Of a stretch of DNA of 64,000 bases, positions 38,287 through 51,300 are shown in pieces. The DNA is from Serilophus lunatus (taxonomy: Eukaryota; Chordata; Aves; Passeriformes; Eurylaimidae), in assembly GCA_013399895.1 (NCBI GenBank), contig VXBA01001811.1:116787-180786 (forward strand). Direction: 5' to 3'. The notes beneath the pieces are model-generated. The model did no database searches. It was not told the origin of the DNA and saw nothing but the letters and a program-made list of their open reading frames with translations. The stretch's first letter is position 1; each line of letters opens with the position of its first letter. The position numbers were made by a program, and so were the translations under genes.

Positions 38287-40382
38287 CTTCTTGCATTATC
38301 ACAAACACCTTGTAAAACTGCATAGCTCTATTTTTACAGCAACAGAGTGGAAAGTTTTCTCTAAACAGTGCTGCAGGCACATACTCTCCATGTTTTGTGA
38401 GAAGCTTTATTTTTATACTGAGACACTCTGCAGAAGAAATCTAACTACAAACAATTATCTGTGTTTCTGATTTAGCTGTTATGCAATTGGGATGAGTGTG
38501 AATCATGTCATACATAAAATAATGACATACACATAACACACTCTTATTGTAGAAAAATTCTTCGTCGTGCTTTCTCCAGAAACAGAACTTATCCAATTGT
38601 CATAATTAATAATTCTTTGACACATCACTAAGTTTCTTTCATTCCTCACATCAGAAAAATCACTCCTATTCCTGGAAGATGCATTAAATATGGAAGTATT
38701 TCGTTTTCAGAAAAAGCACATTTATGCACATTTAATGACTAAGGTGCAGGGCATTTGTAAGGGATTAATAGCTGTTGGGAGATGATGATCACCTGAAGAA
38801 GCAAAGCCATGGGCCATTAAGCCCCAGGAAATGTCCTCATCTAAAGATGGTTATTGCTATTGTAGCCCAAAAATGAAAAAAAAATATATTGGGTGATTTT
38901 TTCTTTTTTAAATGGAGTGATGCAGTTTCTTCTTTCTTAATTAAATTCTTTATTGTGAATTTCCTAAAGCATACAATCAATGCTTGTGGGAGAGTACTTC
39001 AAATTGCAGTTATTATATCCAAAATGGAAACACACATAACTGCACGTCGTGGATCTGCAGAATTAGTTTGGCTTCATGATTCTATAAAAGTATTGATTCA
39101 CTGCCTATCAATGTCAGGACTGCCAGTACTCGTTGGAAATAACATATTCAGGAAACAATAATGCTGCAAGGACATGGGGGATAGGGGTCTAAGAAAAACC
39201 CAAACATCAGGATAAAAAATTAAGGGGCCACATACTCCCCTGCGTGACAGCAATTCTGTCTGGCTCTACTGTTGTAACACTGACCTACCCTGAACAGAGC
39301 CAGCTATGCAGGGCTACCAAGCAGAAACTTGCTGTGTAGGTTGGAGTTCAGTTTCTTCTGATTGCTGCTACATATTTTGGAGTCACAAGGCTTGACCCAC
39401 TTGAATGAACTGTCCAATCAGGTGATGTCAGCAATGGAAAGCTGAGACAATACGTGCCAGAACTCTGAGCAGACGATAATGTGGGCAGCAGGAAGCTGCA
39501 AAGAGCACTCTACCAGACAAGCTGAACTATAGTTGACCAGTATTTTTCTAATGCCCTTGGGAAAACATATTTCCTGAATCCTATATTTTGTATTTTCTGT
39601 TCAACACTCTCACAATTTAACAGGTTGGTTTTTTACTTGGTTGTTTGGTTTGGGGATTTTTTTCACTTTCTAAATTACTATTACAGAAATTCTCATTCCT
39701 TATTATATTGTCCAAACTCAATAATGTTTGTCCTTTGATAAAAATATTCATGTATCTGTTGCCTAATTCATCCAGTTTTAAAATAAAGAAAACTAAGTAG
39801 TACATCTTTTTCTTTGTTTTCACACTGAGAAAAGTTCTCCTACAAACAATATTGCATAAGAACAACAGTTGCACTTTTGCTTTCAAATTAAAAATTACTG
39901 TGTACAGTAGCCATATATAGAACAGGCCTGAAAGAAGAATTTCTCATGGTCATATATTTAGCCAAGTTAAATGCAAACATTTTGTCACCTTAATATAAAC
40001 ACTTGTTACATTTACCTGCTCAAGTAACTACAGATTAACTATAGACTGTCCTTTAGACTGCTGGAAGAGTACCATCCTCCTACAAATATTTATATTACCA
40101 CCTTTCATACAGTCTATTTCCATACAGCCCATATTCTCTCTCTGAATAAGCCTACAGAAATGCAAATAATATTACTCACAAGAACAAAGATAGCTTAACT
40201 AGTGGATTGACTGCAGGACTGAGTCTGCTCTTCAAAGGAAATTCTCACTGGAGCAATCGAAGTTTATTAGACTGTAAAGTACTTTAAAATCATTAGTTAA
40301 ATTCAGGCACCCATTTCTGCATGATTAGTTTTGTTGCTGAACGCTAATATTGTTTTCTGCCATTTCCTCTTTTATAATGTCT

Positions 40383-40788
40383 TCATATATGTGAGATGCC
40401 TAGACAGAGTGTCTTTCTTCTTGTAGATTTCATCTGGATAGAATTAGAAGGCTTTAGACATTGGTCTAAAAATATAGATAGATGTCTGTAGATAGTCGTC
40501 CTTTCAGAAGGGGGAACAGTCTTGAACCACAATGTATCAGATGTTTTCCAATTTAAATCATTCAGTGACTCTCTGACTTCTCTCAGATTCTCCTCACACA
40601 TGTTCAGTCCAAATTTCACTGCAGAGAGAGCCTGCAACTGCTCAACAAATTCGCTATTTCTGGGGTAAAACACTATATAAATGAGCATGTTTATGATTGG
40701 ATTCTCTGAACACCTCTGTGCTGGGTAATATATTCCTAGCTCTGGAGAGGGCTCAGGAAGATGAGCACATCCACATACTTCATTAAGT
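40383..40788 (-). other. Unassigned minus-strand open frame, possible exon or pseudogene relic
   Basis: A 134-codon frame is open from 40788 to a TGA at 40383. It has a mixed, non-repetitive amino acid composition, for example EFVEQLQALSAVKFGLNM and REVRESLNDLNWKTSDTL. A good acceptor-like sequence (TTGTATTTGCCACAG) lies at about 40812 on the minus strand. From that acceptor a different frame opens and reads SLYDLMKYVDVLIFLSPLQ before a TAG near 40745. The two protein-like stretches lie in different frames, which fits a decayed gene with a frameshift or simply chance. Length alone is not significant in 64 kb of AT-rich DNA. I recognise no family. Confidence 0.2.
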
Positions 40789-41540
40789 CATAGAGTGAAC
40801 GTGGCTGTGGCAAATACAATAAACAAGTAGTCCTCTCAGTTTGACGCTGTGAATTGTCAATGTGATGTGCAAATTGTTTAATTGACACTTCAAATCAAAA
40901 TAAATTAAGGCTCTTTGTATATCTTTATATGCCAATCTGTACGTGGCTTCTTCAAGGGCATCAGGCATCATTTCATACTATCAATAATAATGACAGAGTA
41001 ATTTTTAGACTTTGTCTGAAAAGGCTGTGTCTGGGTAATGTTACTGTCCTTTCCTAGCAAAGATAGGAATCACGAACTGATACAATGGCTAAAAAGATAC
41101 TAGTATTAACAGCAAAATTGTTGAAAAAACTATACAAGATTTCACAAGTACCCAAATGATGCATTTTTCACTAATACCATCATTGTTTTCCCATTTCTCT
41201 ACAAAGGACTGTTACAGATGCTGAAAAACACAGAGGAGATAGAAAATATATCTCTCAGAAGAGGGAAAAGAGGTTCACTATTTCTAGAAGTCAGGATTTA
41301 TGTAACAAATGTATGGATCTTCATTCTCAGTGCAATATTTGGAGATGAGCAGTCTAAGTCTAGTAGAGAAATGCCATGATATGAACAGCAGATCCAAAAA
41401 TCAGTAATCGCACAGATCAAGAAGACTGCAGTACCAAAAAAGTTACAATAATAATAGCTGGAAAGGGAAATCAATAAACATGATGGTGATGACTCCTATA
41501 TTCTTGGAAATATATACAGAAGAATGTGGGAAGCCAATTC

Positions 41541-41571
41541 TTTTTTTTTTTTTTCTTTTTTTTTTTTTTTT
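41541..41571. repeat. Poly-T tract with one interruption
   Basis: Fourteen T, one C, then sixteen T. Confidence 0.95.
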
Positions 41572-41744
41572 GTGAAGGAACTGTAGACACAAGGGAAAAG
41601 GGGACAACTATGATAGAAGAGGTTTCACAGCATTTGTCCAAGATTTCTGTGAAAGTAGCAGGATGTCTGAAAATTCTCCATAACAGTTCATGACACACAT
41701 TCAGACTGTTGGTGCAGCATGTCTCACAGATTCAGTATGTCCCT

Positions 41745-41838
41745 GACCTAGAACAAGGTGTGTATTTTACGTTCCTGCCCAAAGCAGGGAAGATGGAACC
41801 AGACATGGTCCCTTCCAACCCTAACTATTCTATGATTA
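41745..41838 (+). mobile_element. CR1 LINE 3' terminal fragment
   Basis: The segment has the CR1 3' UTR order: a GACCTAGAACAAGGTG block, a CCTGCCCAAAGCAGGGAAG block, TGGTCCCTTCCAACCC and the tail CTATTCTATGATT. It is short, 5' truncated and noncoding. Confidence 0.75.
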
Positions 41839-44800
41839 AGAACCTGTTGGCACACACAGGATTAAGCTAAGTGTCTTCGACACTCACAAAGCATATCAAT
41901 AGTCCACTCACAGAATGGTTTCTTGCTTCTATGATATACCTCATTGGTTTTATATTTCATTATTAACAAATAATGACAAAATAATAAGGAAGAGATATAT
42001 AAGTCTCCTTTTTATTCTGTTAAATGTTTTAACATTCCTTCTTTTATTAAAATATGGTCTGAGACTCTAAAGCTAGCTAATGCGTGAAGACACAGACTGC
42101 AAAAGCCCCTATACCTTAAAGGCTTATATTACCTAACCAGGAAAGACAAAGAAAGATCTGGAGGAAGCATATCTATTTCTCAGTTGCTTTCACAGCTGGA
42201 CATATCTCCACTATGAAATCAAGTGCACTGCAGAGATGCCTGAGCTAGCAAGCACATAAGCTGCTAAATCTCAGCACAGCATCAGGTTGACTCTGTCTTT
42301 CCTGGCATTGCACGCAAGCTAGTAAGACACATTCCTCAGTTAAATACGTGGGGATTTTTACACAGGCAGTGCTATTGCAGTTATATTTAGATCTAAAATG
42401 GCTTATGTGCATCCAGCATGTTATCTGGCACGTCCTTCACTCAGGAGAAGCCAGTCTCTCAAATCACTTGTGTAGATATATGTATCCTATTGAACTGTTA
42501 CCTATGAAATACCTTTTCTCTTGAGTCACAGAATAATCCACAACCTAAGCACTAGGATTAGGAAGGTTTTACCTCATTCCTCAAAAGATGAAAAAAATCA
42601 CTAAAATGAGAAGCTTTGCTGTCAGTCATGTGAACAGGAACTCCAAAACATGTTAATAATTATTAAACCTTTACCTTGTGATGAGCTAATGCAAGCTGGA
42701 GATCATGTCAACACCATACTCATTAACATCTATATATATAAACTCCCTGCAACTCTTCAGTAGGAAATTTGCCTTAAAATATTTTATTGAAACATCTGAG
42801 AGTACTTTCCACAGTATTACCTAATTCCATCTATAAATTTCTAGGTCATTCTAAAATGTTTATCTAGTTGTTCTCAAAGTAAAACCATGTTAAATAGAAA
42901 AATTCTCCTTATCTATTCAATGAACATTTAAAAATAATTTCTGAACCAAGTGTTTCATTCTTTAGCAAATAATTTCTAAAAAAAATTAATGCTTATGAAT
43001 TTTCCATCATCTGAGCTTAAAAATTTCATAAAACCTGCAAACAAAACTTACATTTTAGCTATGTATTCTAGAGCGCAATAGTATTTTAGAATTTCTTTCC
43101 TATTGCTTAAGTTTCTTTTCTGACAACACAGTTCTGAAAAGCCAGTTCAAAAATCAAGTTTTAGAAGACCTTAATTCTGAATGTCACCTTTTTTCTTTCA
43201 AATTTTAGGTTATTTTTCAGCCTCTATTTCCCCCCAGATCTGAGAAACAACAGCCATGGAAATTTTCTCAATTATTATATTGAAAATCAACAATTAAAAA
43301 TAAAGTTTCAGAAAAGTTAAAAAAACTGATGACAAAACAAGATGACAAAACTTACTCAATTTGTAAACATATCAGTTTAATCTGTTGCAGTCTCAGGCCA
43401 AATAAGATTGAAAGAGTTATAGCTACTCATTGCAGAAATGAAATATTTGGGATATTCCTGTCTCAATTTGGCTAAAGCTGTTAAGTTTATTTTCTTAAAC
43501 ATTTAAACAGGAAATGTACTCATTGAGATTAAACATCTCATTTACTTTTATGCCTGTCTGCAGCTGTAGCATAATTGCACACCCTCCACTGCATTACTTC
43601 TAGCTCAAACAAGTTGGAGGGTAAAACAGACATCTGAAAAGAAGTATTTCACTTTACAAGATATTATTTAAATTATATGTAAAGAGCAGTTTAATTTCCC
43701 TCATTAAAAAAAAAAAAAAAAAAAAGAAGCTCATTTGAATTTAACTGATAGTTTACTGCACAAGTTCTTCATATTTTATTAAATTTAGATTGTTCTCTTT
43801 GGCTTAAAGACTATTCTAGGTGAAAAAGGCTGGACATATATATAAGAGTAAGGGTATGCTTTTTATATGGTCATGGCTTTAAGAAAAGTTTAGGAACCAC
43901 ACTGCTTAATCCTGTGTTGAAGAACATTTTACCTAAAAGATGGGGCAAACTCATTTAAGGGATCCCCTGCAAGAGGAAGCTCTCCTTTATGCCTTCATCC
44001 TTGCTTGAAGATAGAGCAAAACTACAGCTACAGAAAAAAACCCAAAGCCAATTGTAGTTTAAACACAAAAGAAAAATTGCTAAACATAACATTTCAGAAT
44101 TTGGATTGGATAGTATCTGGCTGTGTAACATTTCCCAAATAAGCATCTACAGAGTTAATTCAATCTCTTCAATCCTTTCATTTTTAGGTCAGTTTAATAC
44201 AATACTATACTGAAACTGCAGGGAAAATGTTAGGAAAGTCAGTGTCCAATCTTTCAATCAGTAGCAGACAAAAAATATTCTTTGTTTCTATATGGATGCC
44301 TTCATATGGATGCCACCACGTGTCAGCCTGGAGAGCTCTGACAAAGGTGGCTGCAATATCATCTCTGCTCACTGTCATACTAAATATTGCCTTGAGAGAA
44401 ACTTTACTAGCTATAAGCTCCAAAGTGGAAAATTTTCCATAGTGTGTGGGGAAAAAAAATATTCAAAAAGTAATCCCAGCCTTTAATTATAACCCGCAGA
44501 CATTAGATCACTGACAGGAAAAACTTTGCTGCAGATGTTGAAGAAACGTGATGGAGGAAAGCTGCTTACTGTGACTAACAGCAAAAGTGAAAGAAAGGAT
44601 TAAGAATGTGCAGAGAGGGAAAAAACAATACAGTGACAAGCAGAAGGATTTTCCAGTGCAGTGAACAAACACCAGAAAAATATTCAAGACATATAGGGGA
44701 AGATCAAGGTCAAAAGTCACCCAAGATGAATATTGCCCTTAAACCAAACACATTGTAAGGAGAAATGAAACCTTTAATTGGAAAATGGAGACTATGAGAG

Positions 44801-45849
44801 GCTGTTCTCAGCATCATAAAGTTCAAACCAAACAAATCCACTATAAAAATCCCCAACTTCTGAATGAAGAAATGGGTTAATATTTGTTGAGAGCATAAAA
44901 GAAAAACCTTGCCATAGAATATTCATGCCCAAGTTAAAGATAGACAGAACACGTCCATCCTATTGGCCAACCCTCTTTTTATGCCAAAACTGTGACTGTA
45001 AGTTAGAGGACAAGAAAAATGTGCTGAGGTCAATCCACTTCTCTGACCATGGAAAACTAGATCTCCTCCTGACTGTTGATGTCTCTCTTCCCTGCTCTCA
45101 AGACTCTCACACTCTTCCTGCGTGCTGGCTTGTTGCTTCTATTCTTGTCTGGGGAAACTCCCATTCATTCCCCAAATTCTTCATCTTTCAATTGTATAAA
45201 AGAAGTTGTTATCAATATTAAGCACAGATGTATTCAAATGGGTTAAACAGTTTGTGTTCCAACCCAATTATGTCATGTCAATATAGTTGTGTTATTTATT
45301 TAGGTTAGAGAAAAATATTACTAGGACAACTAGAGAACCTTGGTCTAAATGAAACGTTTTTATGGAGGGTACAGAACTGAGTGGAAGAAGAAACATCCAG
45401 AAAGGAAGAAACAATGATTATATCACAAAATGAGACAGAAATTGGAATTTAGATGAAAAAGCAGGCATTTGTATCATAACATTTCTAAAATATGAAAAAA
45501 TACGAAACATCTCTCTTTTTCTGAAAAATGGGAGGTTTCATAATAGATTTTTAAAAATCTGGAAATGCTGAAGAAAATGTGTAATTTCATAGATAAGGAA
45601 GATACTAGAGTTAAGAGAAACCAAATATGCTGTGAGGAATAATCATTAAGGAGTACATAAAACCAAAACTGGATAGAGCAGTTTGCAACCAAAACATGTC
45701 CCAACCAAACAATGTTGATACAAAAAGATGTCAGCCTCAACGTGTAAGATACAAACAGGAGCATTTCATGTAGCCCACAGGTACAGATCCACCCTGCTGA
45801 AAGGCGGTGAAGTCTTTAAAGAAAACATAGATAAGCTAGATATAGTCAT
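41839..45849. other. Unique AT-rich DNA, no gene seen
   Basis: Holds a 20-base A-run at 43706-43725 and an 11-base direct repeat (ATATGGATGCC, twice, 44290-44315). A 72-codon minus-strand frame at 44205-44423 is protein-like but lacks convincing splice sites. No transposon was recognised. Confidence 0.45.
43706..43725. repeat. Poly-A tract (20 bases)
   Basis: Twenty consecutive A on the plus strand. Confidence 0.95.
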
Positions 45850-46198
45850 GAAGTAGACTACAAGAATGAGTTAGAAAAGCTGACCTGAAGCAAAGCTTGA
45901 AGCAATTCTGCTTTGTATTATTGAGAAAACAAACAAACAAAATGCACTGAGGAGGGGAATAAGATCAATCTTCTGACATGTAAAAGAAAAAGAAAACAGA
46001 AAAAGAAGATGAGAAGCTAGTGCTCACGGTAATGGAAACAACAACAAAATATTTTCTAAGTAAAACTTTTATTATGTAATGGATGGCTACAGGGATGTAT
46101 AGCATTGGAATCAATTATGTAAGGAAGCGGATGTGTAAATGGTTAGACAGGCATGTGTCTATGCTGTAGATGTACTCGGTCATTCTTCAGTGCAGGCT
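45850..46198 (+). mobile_element. Ancient CR1-type LINE 3' region, plus orientation
   Basis: Motif order fits the end of ORF2 and the 3' UTR of an old CR1 group. An AGTTAGAAAAGCTGACCTGA block (about 45870) lies at the start of the C-terminal helix region. A GGGGAATAAGATCAATCTTC block (about 45955) corresponds to the GRGD.I.VF region. Then come GGGATGTATAGCATTGGAA (about 46093), a GGTTAGACAGGCATGTGTC block (46142) and TACTCGGTCATTCTTCAGTG (about 46173). Divergence is high, frames are broken, and the terminal tail is not clear. Confidence 0.55.
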
Positions 46199-48297
46199 CT
46201 GTTTATTCACAAAAGTACTCTTCATCTCTAAATTTTCTAAGCTCTACTTTGCCAACAGCGGTTAAAAAAGATGTGAGTGCTTAGCACACGGAACAACTAT
46301 AACTTAGCAGCTATTTTTTTGCAATAAACAACTTTGTGTAAGACTTCTCCGATTTCAGTCTCAGATGTGGTTGTCACCTTAGCAGAAGTATGAAAAGCAG
46401 AATATGATGTTTAATATATATATTTTTTTCTCCAGTTTCTGGCATTGGATAGAGTTGAACCTGCTTCCCAATAGAATAGTCATAGAACTAGTACAGCTTG
46501 CATTGCAACTTCAGACAATAGCTGCAATGGCTGATGGCAGAAACATGAGCTAGTTCACTACTACCTGTCATTCAGCATACTCTACACTAAAGCCACAGAA
46601 CTGCATAGTCAAAATCATTTGCCTTGAAGACTGAAAGAGTTATGGTAAAAGCCTGGGATGCTGCGCTATTCAATTGCATTCTTTGCTATAGAGTATACAG
46701 CATAGAGCAAGACATTTAGTCTTTGTAGTTTCTTAGCTGCAAAACAGGCAATGACTCTGTTTCCCCTAGAATGAGTTACTTTCCAATCTATGTTTTACTG
46801 AAATCCAAGATAGTTTCATTCATTACACTAATGCTAAGAGAAAGACATTTCAAAGACAATCAAAATAGCCCTCTGTGTTTTTTTTTCTCTAACAAGCCTC
46901 ATAATTCTGAGTCCACAATTCATTTTTTTTTTTTTTAAATCTCAACAATTATGTAGTCAGATAAACAAAACAGACATCCTTAAAAATCAGATAAGTGCAT
47001 GCATTTCTTACTTCGCTCCAGCTATTGAGCAATCTTAGTTCCATAACTCATGGAACTGACCACATGAAGAGCTAAAAATGGTGTGAGAACTTGTTTCCAA
47101 GATTATATTGGTTTAAAAAAAACTTCACAAATGTCTATATTATTAACTATGGCAGAATGTTGGAAAAAATACCAATCCAGGCTTCAGTAGCATCTCAATA
47201 TATTATTTTCTTACTTTAAGTTTTTAGGTTGGGGTTTTTGTTTTGTTCCTTTTTCTTTTCTCCTATGTTGAACCTTGGATGAAAAAGCATGTTGTGCCCT
47301 AAATATGCTTGTCTTGGAAAGGCTTCTTGGTATTGTTGTATTTGTATGTCAAAGGGAGGACTGAAGTCTCAACAATTGTTAACCTCTCCCATGGTGTGCT
47401 AATAAAAGGTCAGAGACCCACATGTGGCTTGCAGCCTGGGGAATTTCTCTCAATGTTTTGCCAGGGATGGGATTGCCTGAACGATTTCTCTCATAAGTTT
47501 TAAGCCATAAACTGCATCCTACTTGTCTTGCTGTGCCAAAACCGGACCCAAGGGTATCCAGAGTCTTGGCTGATGGGAAAAAATGAGTGCTTCCTATGGA
47601 AGCTGCAGCTGTTTTCCTGAGAGAGAGAGAGCACAGATGCTTGAATATCTCTCCACTTTCCGTTTCTGACTACCTGTTCTGGCAGCAGTTCCAAGAAAGG
47701 GGGAGGACAGAGGCAGGCATCCAGCTGCTTTCAATAAGCCTTGGCAGCACAGGTAGTTTTTGCTCAAACACTAAAACTGTTAAAGAAGGAGTTTTATTCA
47801 GTATTTCAAGCTATAAAAAAGGTGAAAGCATGCACTAATCCTCCCCATCTTCCCATCTTGAGCAGAAATTTAGTGATCAGGATACTTATTAAAGCAGAGA
47901 CTATTTCACTGTTGAAAAGGTATCACTTGAAGTATGCATTTCTATGTATATAAATATATGTACATAGAAATTCAAATGGATACAAAAAATACCTATATCC
48001 TACACATTTTCTAATGAAAAATTTATTTCTTTCATCAGACAGTAGGATGGTTGTCATAATATGGATGTGATTTTGAATTGTGGAGCCATAGAATAGGCTC
48101 CTCAATCCTATGGCCAGTGTAAATCTCCGAAGCCAAGGCAAACACATATGCAATGTTATATTTTACATTTATTTGGGCCAGAATTGTATTTAACATCAGC
48201 TACCTCATAAATATCATAGAAATCACACTGCATGAGGATGTGGCTTATGATACTGTTTAGTAACTATTTAGTAATACTAAATATATATCTAGTCTTT

Positions 48298-48303
<6 letters not shown>

Positions 48304-48336
<33 letters not shown>

Positions 48337-48345
48337 GTATATATA
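48304..48345. repeat. (TA)n dinucleotide microsatellite
   Basis: About 13 pure TA units followed by TA/TG mixed units. Confidence 0.95.
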
Positions 48346-51300
48346 CTAGATATACTTGGTCAAAAGTCTATGCTTCTGCTCTGGATAGGTTACACAGCTG
48401 GTTTGAAGCCCTTACACTGACACTGTTCAACAATTTTCTCCAGTTCTATCTTTTGAAGTTATGTAAGTATTTCTTAAATGAACTTCATTAGTCAAATTAC
48501 AACACCATAAATAAATGTAAGTAAAAATTGAATAGCAGACAGTTATAGTTGATAAATAAACAGCAGAATAGAACATGCATAAGACTGTAAGCCCCCTGGA
48601 TTTAATGGTTATTAATTGCTCAATAAATCAGTCCAAGCACTCTCAGTTTAGCTTACAGTTCACGAGTTTATTTGCTTATTTTATGGACAGCTCTGTCAAT
48701 CTTGCTCATGGCTGCACCTGTTTGCTACCTGCAGTGCTCAGTCAGTTCCCACTCCTTTTGCTATAGCCTCTTTTCCTAGGAAATGAAAAAACATCTGTCT
48801 ATCAACATGGGAAGTAAGTAGAAGTGCAGTGATATCCTCAAAAAGCTTTTCTTCCCTGACAGACAACCAAAAAGGAATTCTACCCAGAAGACGTCTGAAT
48901 GATGTTCACTTCAAGACAGCTTGAACGGGCATTGATCAGGCTGCTTCTGGGCAATCTTTCTCCACCTAATTGTTCATCAAGACCTTTCCTTTACATTCAA
49001 TCCTCCAATATTTTTTTTGGTTATTTATGTCTTGATTGCTGCCTAGACACCAGTCACCTTTTTCTAGTCAAGCTCAGTGATCAAACTAATGTTCCTGCAC
49101 TAAAAGCCAAGCTCCTTTCCTAGCCAGTACATTCTCCAGGTAGACCAATAGATTTGACTTGGCAGCTTCCACCAAGGTACTCTGTTACTGAGCGTCTGAG
49201 CACTTCTTCAGGCCAAAGCTGGTGAAGTTGAGTCTAGCATGGAACATACAATATTTTTAAAGTATAAGGGTAAGAAGTTAGATCAGCGTTAAGTGGTGAT
49301 CTCATAGCTCAGCCATGAAGGGTTCTGCTCTCCTCTCAGAGATAGAAACCAACAGCAAGATGTATCATGTATGAATCCTTCTAGGAAAGGAACAAGAGGA
49401 AGAAAGGAGATTTACTTGTCTAAACCATGAGAAGTCAGCAAGTCTGAGCTTGTAAAAAAGTCACAAATTTAAAAAAAGAACTACTGCATTTAAGTTGCTT
49501 CTTTATTGCACTTCCAAAAGAACCAGTGCCTGACCTTTCTGCTTTCTTGTCCTGTTTTTGTAACATAGAATCTGATACTCCAGCAGCAAAAAGTGAGCAA
49601 TCCTCTCTTTTTAATCCAAATGAATTGACAGAAGCCCTTAAAAAGGTCAAGTTGCTCCCCAAGAAAAAGTGTCAGTATCTGACAATAAGAATCAATCACA
49701 CACTACCTATTTAAATAAGAATGTAACCATTTTCAATTGTTCATTAAGGATCTAAGAGGTTTTTCTGATGATTAAATAACCTGGAATTAATATATATGAT
49801 AGTATGTTTATCTCTAGTTTTAGTTTAATTATTTGAAATAATTTGCTGTGGAAGGTCTTTTAATTATTTTTCTATGCTTAAACTAATTTTTAATGAATTA
49901 TTCTATTTTTTGTTTAAATTGTCTCCTGGTTTTACATCCTTCAAGCACCCCCAGAATAGAAGCTTTTTGCAGTTATTCATATACATCAGTCAAACCATTC
50001 TTTCAGCAGTACTATAAAAACACATTGCTTTTTTTTTTTTTCTGAAAGCCTGCATACTTAAATACTGAATCATACAGAAATATGGAAAATAAATGTGTTA
50101 TCATAATAATTATTAAAGCAAGAGAGTGAAAGGAAACAGGGTTACAGAAGTGTAGACACAGCATTAACCCTGAAAGCGTGATAGAAATCCTCTCATTTTT
50201 TTCAGCTATGAGAACAAATATTACATTGTAAAAAAAAAAATGATGTCCCGATGAGTAAAATAGCTCAGCAACAAGATCATTCATAGAAGACTTATAGGCA
50301 TGTCTGTAGTGATGATAGATAATAGAACCTGAGGAGAGGCTATTACAGACAATTTGGAGTATGGCACTGGGCCTCATGATTGTTAAAGAAAATACTGTCA
50401 GATACCACAAGATTATTCTGCATCTAAGGGAGTTTACTACTGATACCATAATGACACCATCAGAGAGTTTTTGAATAAAGAAGGAACTAATTGGTTAAAA
50501 AAAAAACCCCAAAACACCTCTACCTGCCACTAATCAGAGAAAAAGAAATGACTGAACAACCCATAAGTTGAAAAAAAAGCTTATCACATCTACAGTATTA
50601 TGTAAGTGCATTCAGGAACAGACACAAAAGTGAAGAAACCAAGTCTGAACACACATGTTGTCTTTTTGAATAGATAAACATGAGCTCTTCATTAACTAAC
50701 CCCATACAATTATTCAATTTAAATGCATAGGTTTGTCCTAGCTGTAGCTAGCTTCTTGCCGTAGGAATTTCTTACAGGGCTGATTCTAATCCACAGAGAG
50801 GAACTACATCAACGTGCTTTACTGTGCTCATCAGGCTATCAGCTGTGCTAAACCATCAGGAAACTGTGACACGAGGGATGATTCCCAGTGGTTCATCACA
50901 TCCAAAGACTGAGCTGGACCTGGTATCTCTCAGAAGGCTGGAGCAGTGGTAAAAGCTACTTTGCGATGGTATTCCTGTGTAGGATTCTCAAAACAGCCCT
51001 TGATTGGGCTTACTGTAAAATCGTTCTCCCACACACATCCATGACAAGAACACATAATGATTGTAAAACAAAAAATTTGGGTTTTTTTATAGTTTTCTTA
51101 TTTTGCCCAGTGGTTTGTCAGTCTTATGAATTCCAAGTCTCTTGATTCCTATGTGAATTTATAATCAGTACTGAAATAGAATTGTCTGGAAAACGTGAGG
51201 AAAAAAAGAAATCAAATAAAAGTTCCATTCTGATGGTGCAAAAACTTAATCAGGGAGTTGTACAGAACATGTGGTTCATTAAAAATTGAATTTGTAGTAT

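Larger units (their letters stand above)
35441..41744. other. Unique AT-rich DNA, no gene firmly supported
   Basis: Contains T-runs at 38269-38286 and 41541-41571. A GC-richer patch lies at 39160-39540, with CCAAT and TGATGTCA elements near 39416-39430 but no TATA box or coding frame. An exon-like segment at 40720-40788 and a 134-codon open frame at 40383-40788 on the minus strand are listed separately. Confidence 0.45.

Noticed and set aside
44205..44423. Minus-strand frame reading SRDDIAATFVRALQADTWW
   Set aside because: Looks protein-like but lacks a usable acceptor and donor, and no family is recognised.
50012..50449. 145-codon minus-strand open frame, the longest outside CR1
   Set aside because: Length is within chance expectation for six frames of 64 kb AT-rich DNA. 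It starts next to a T-run, ends in a lysine run, and no domain is recognisable.
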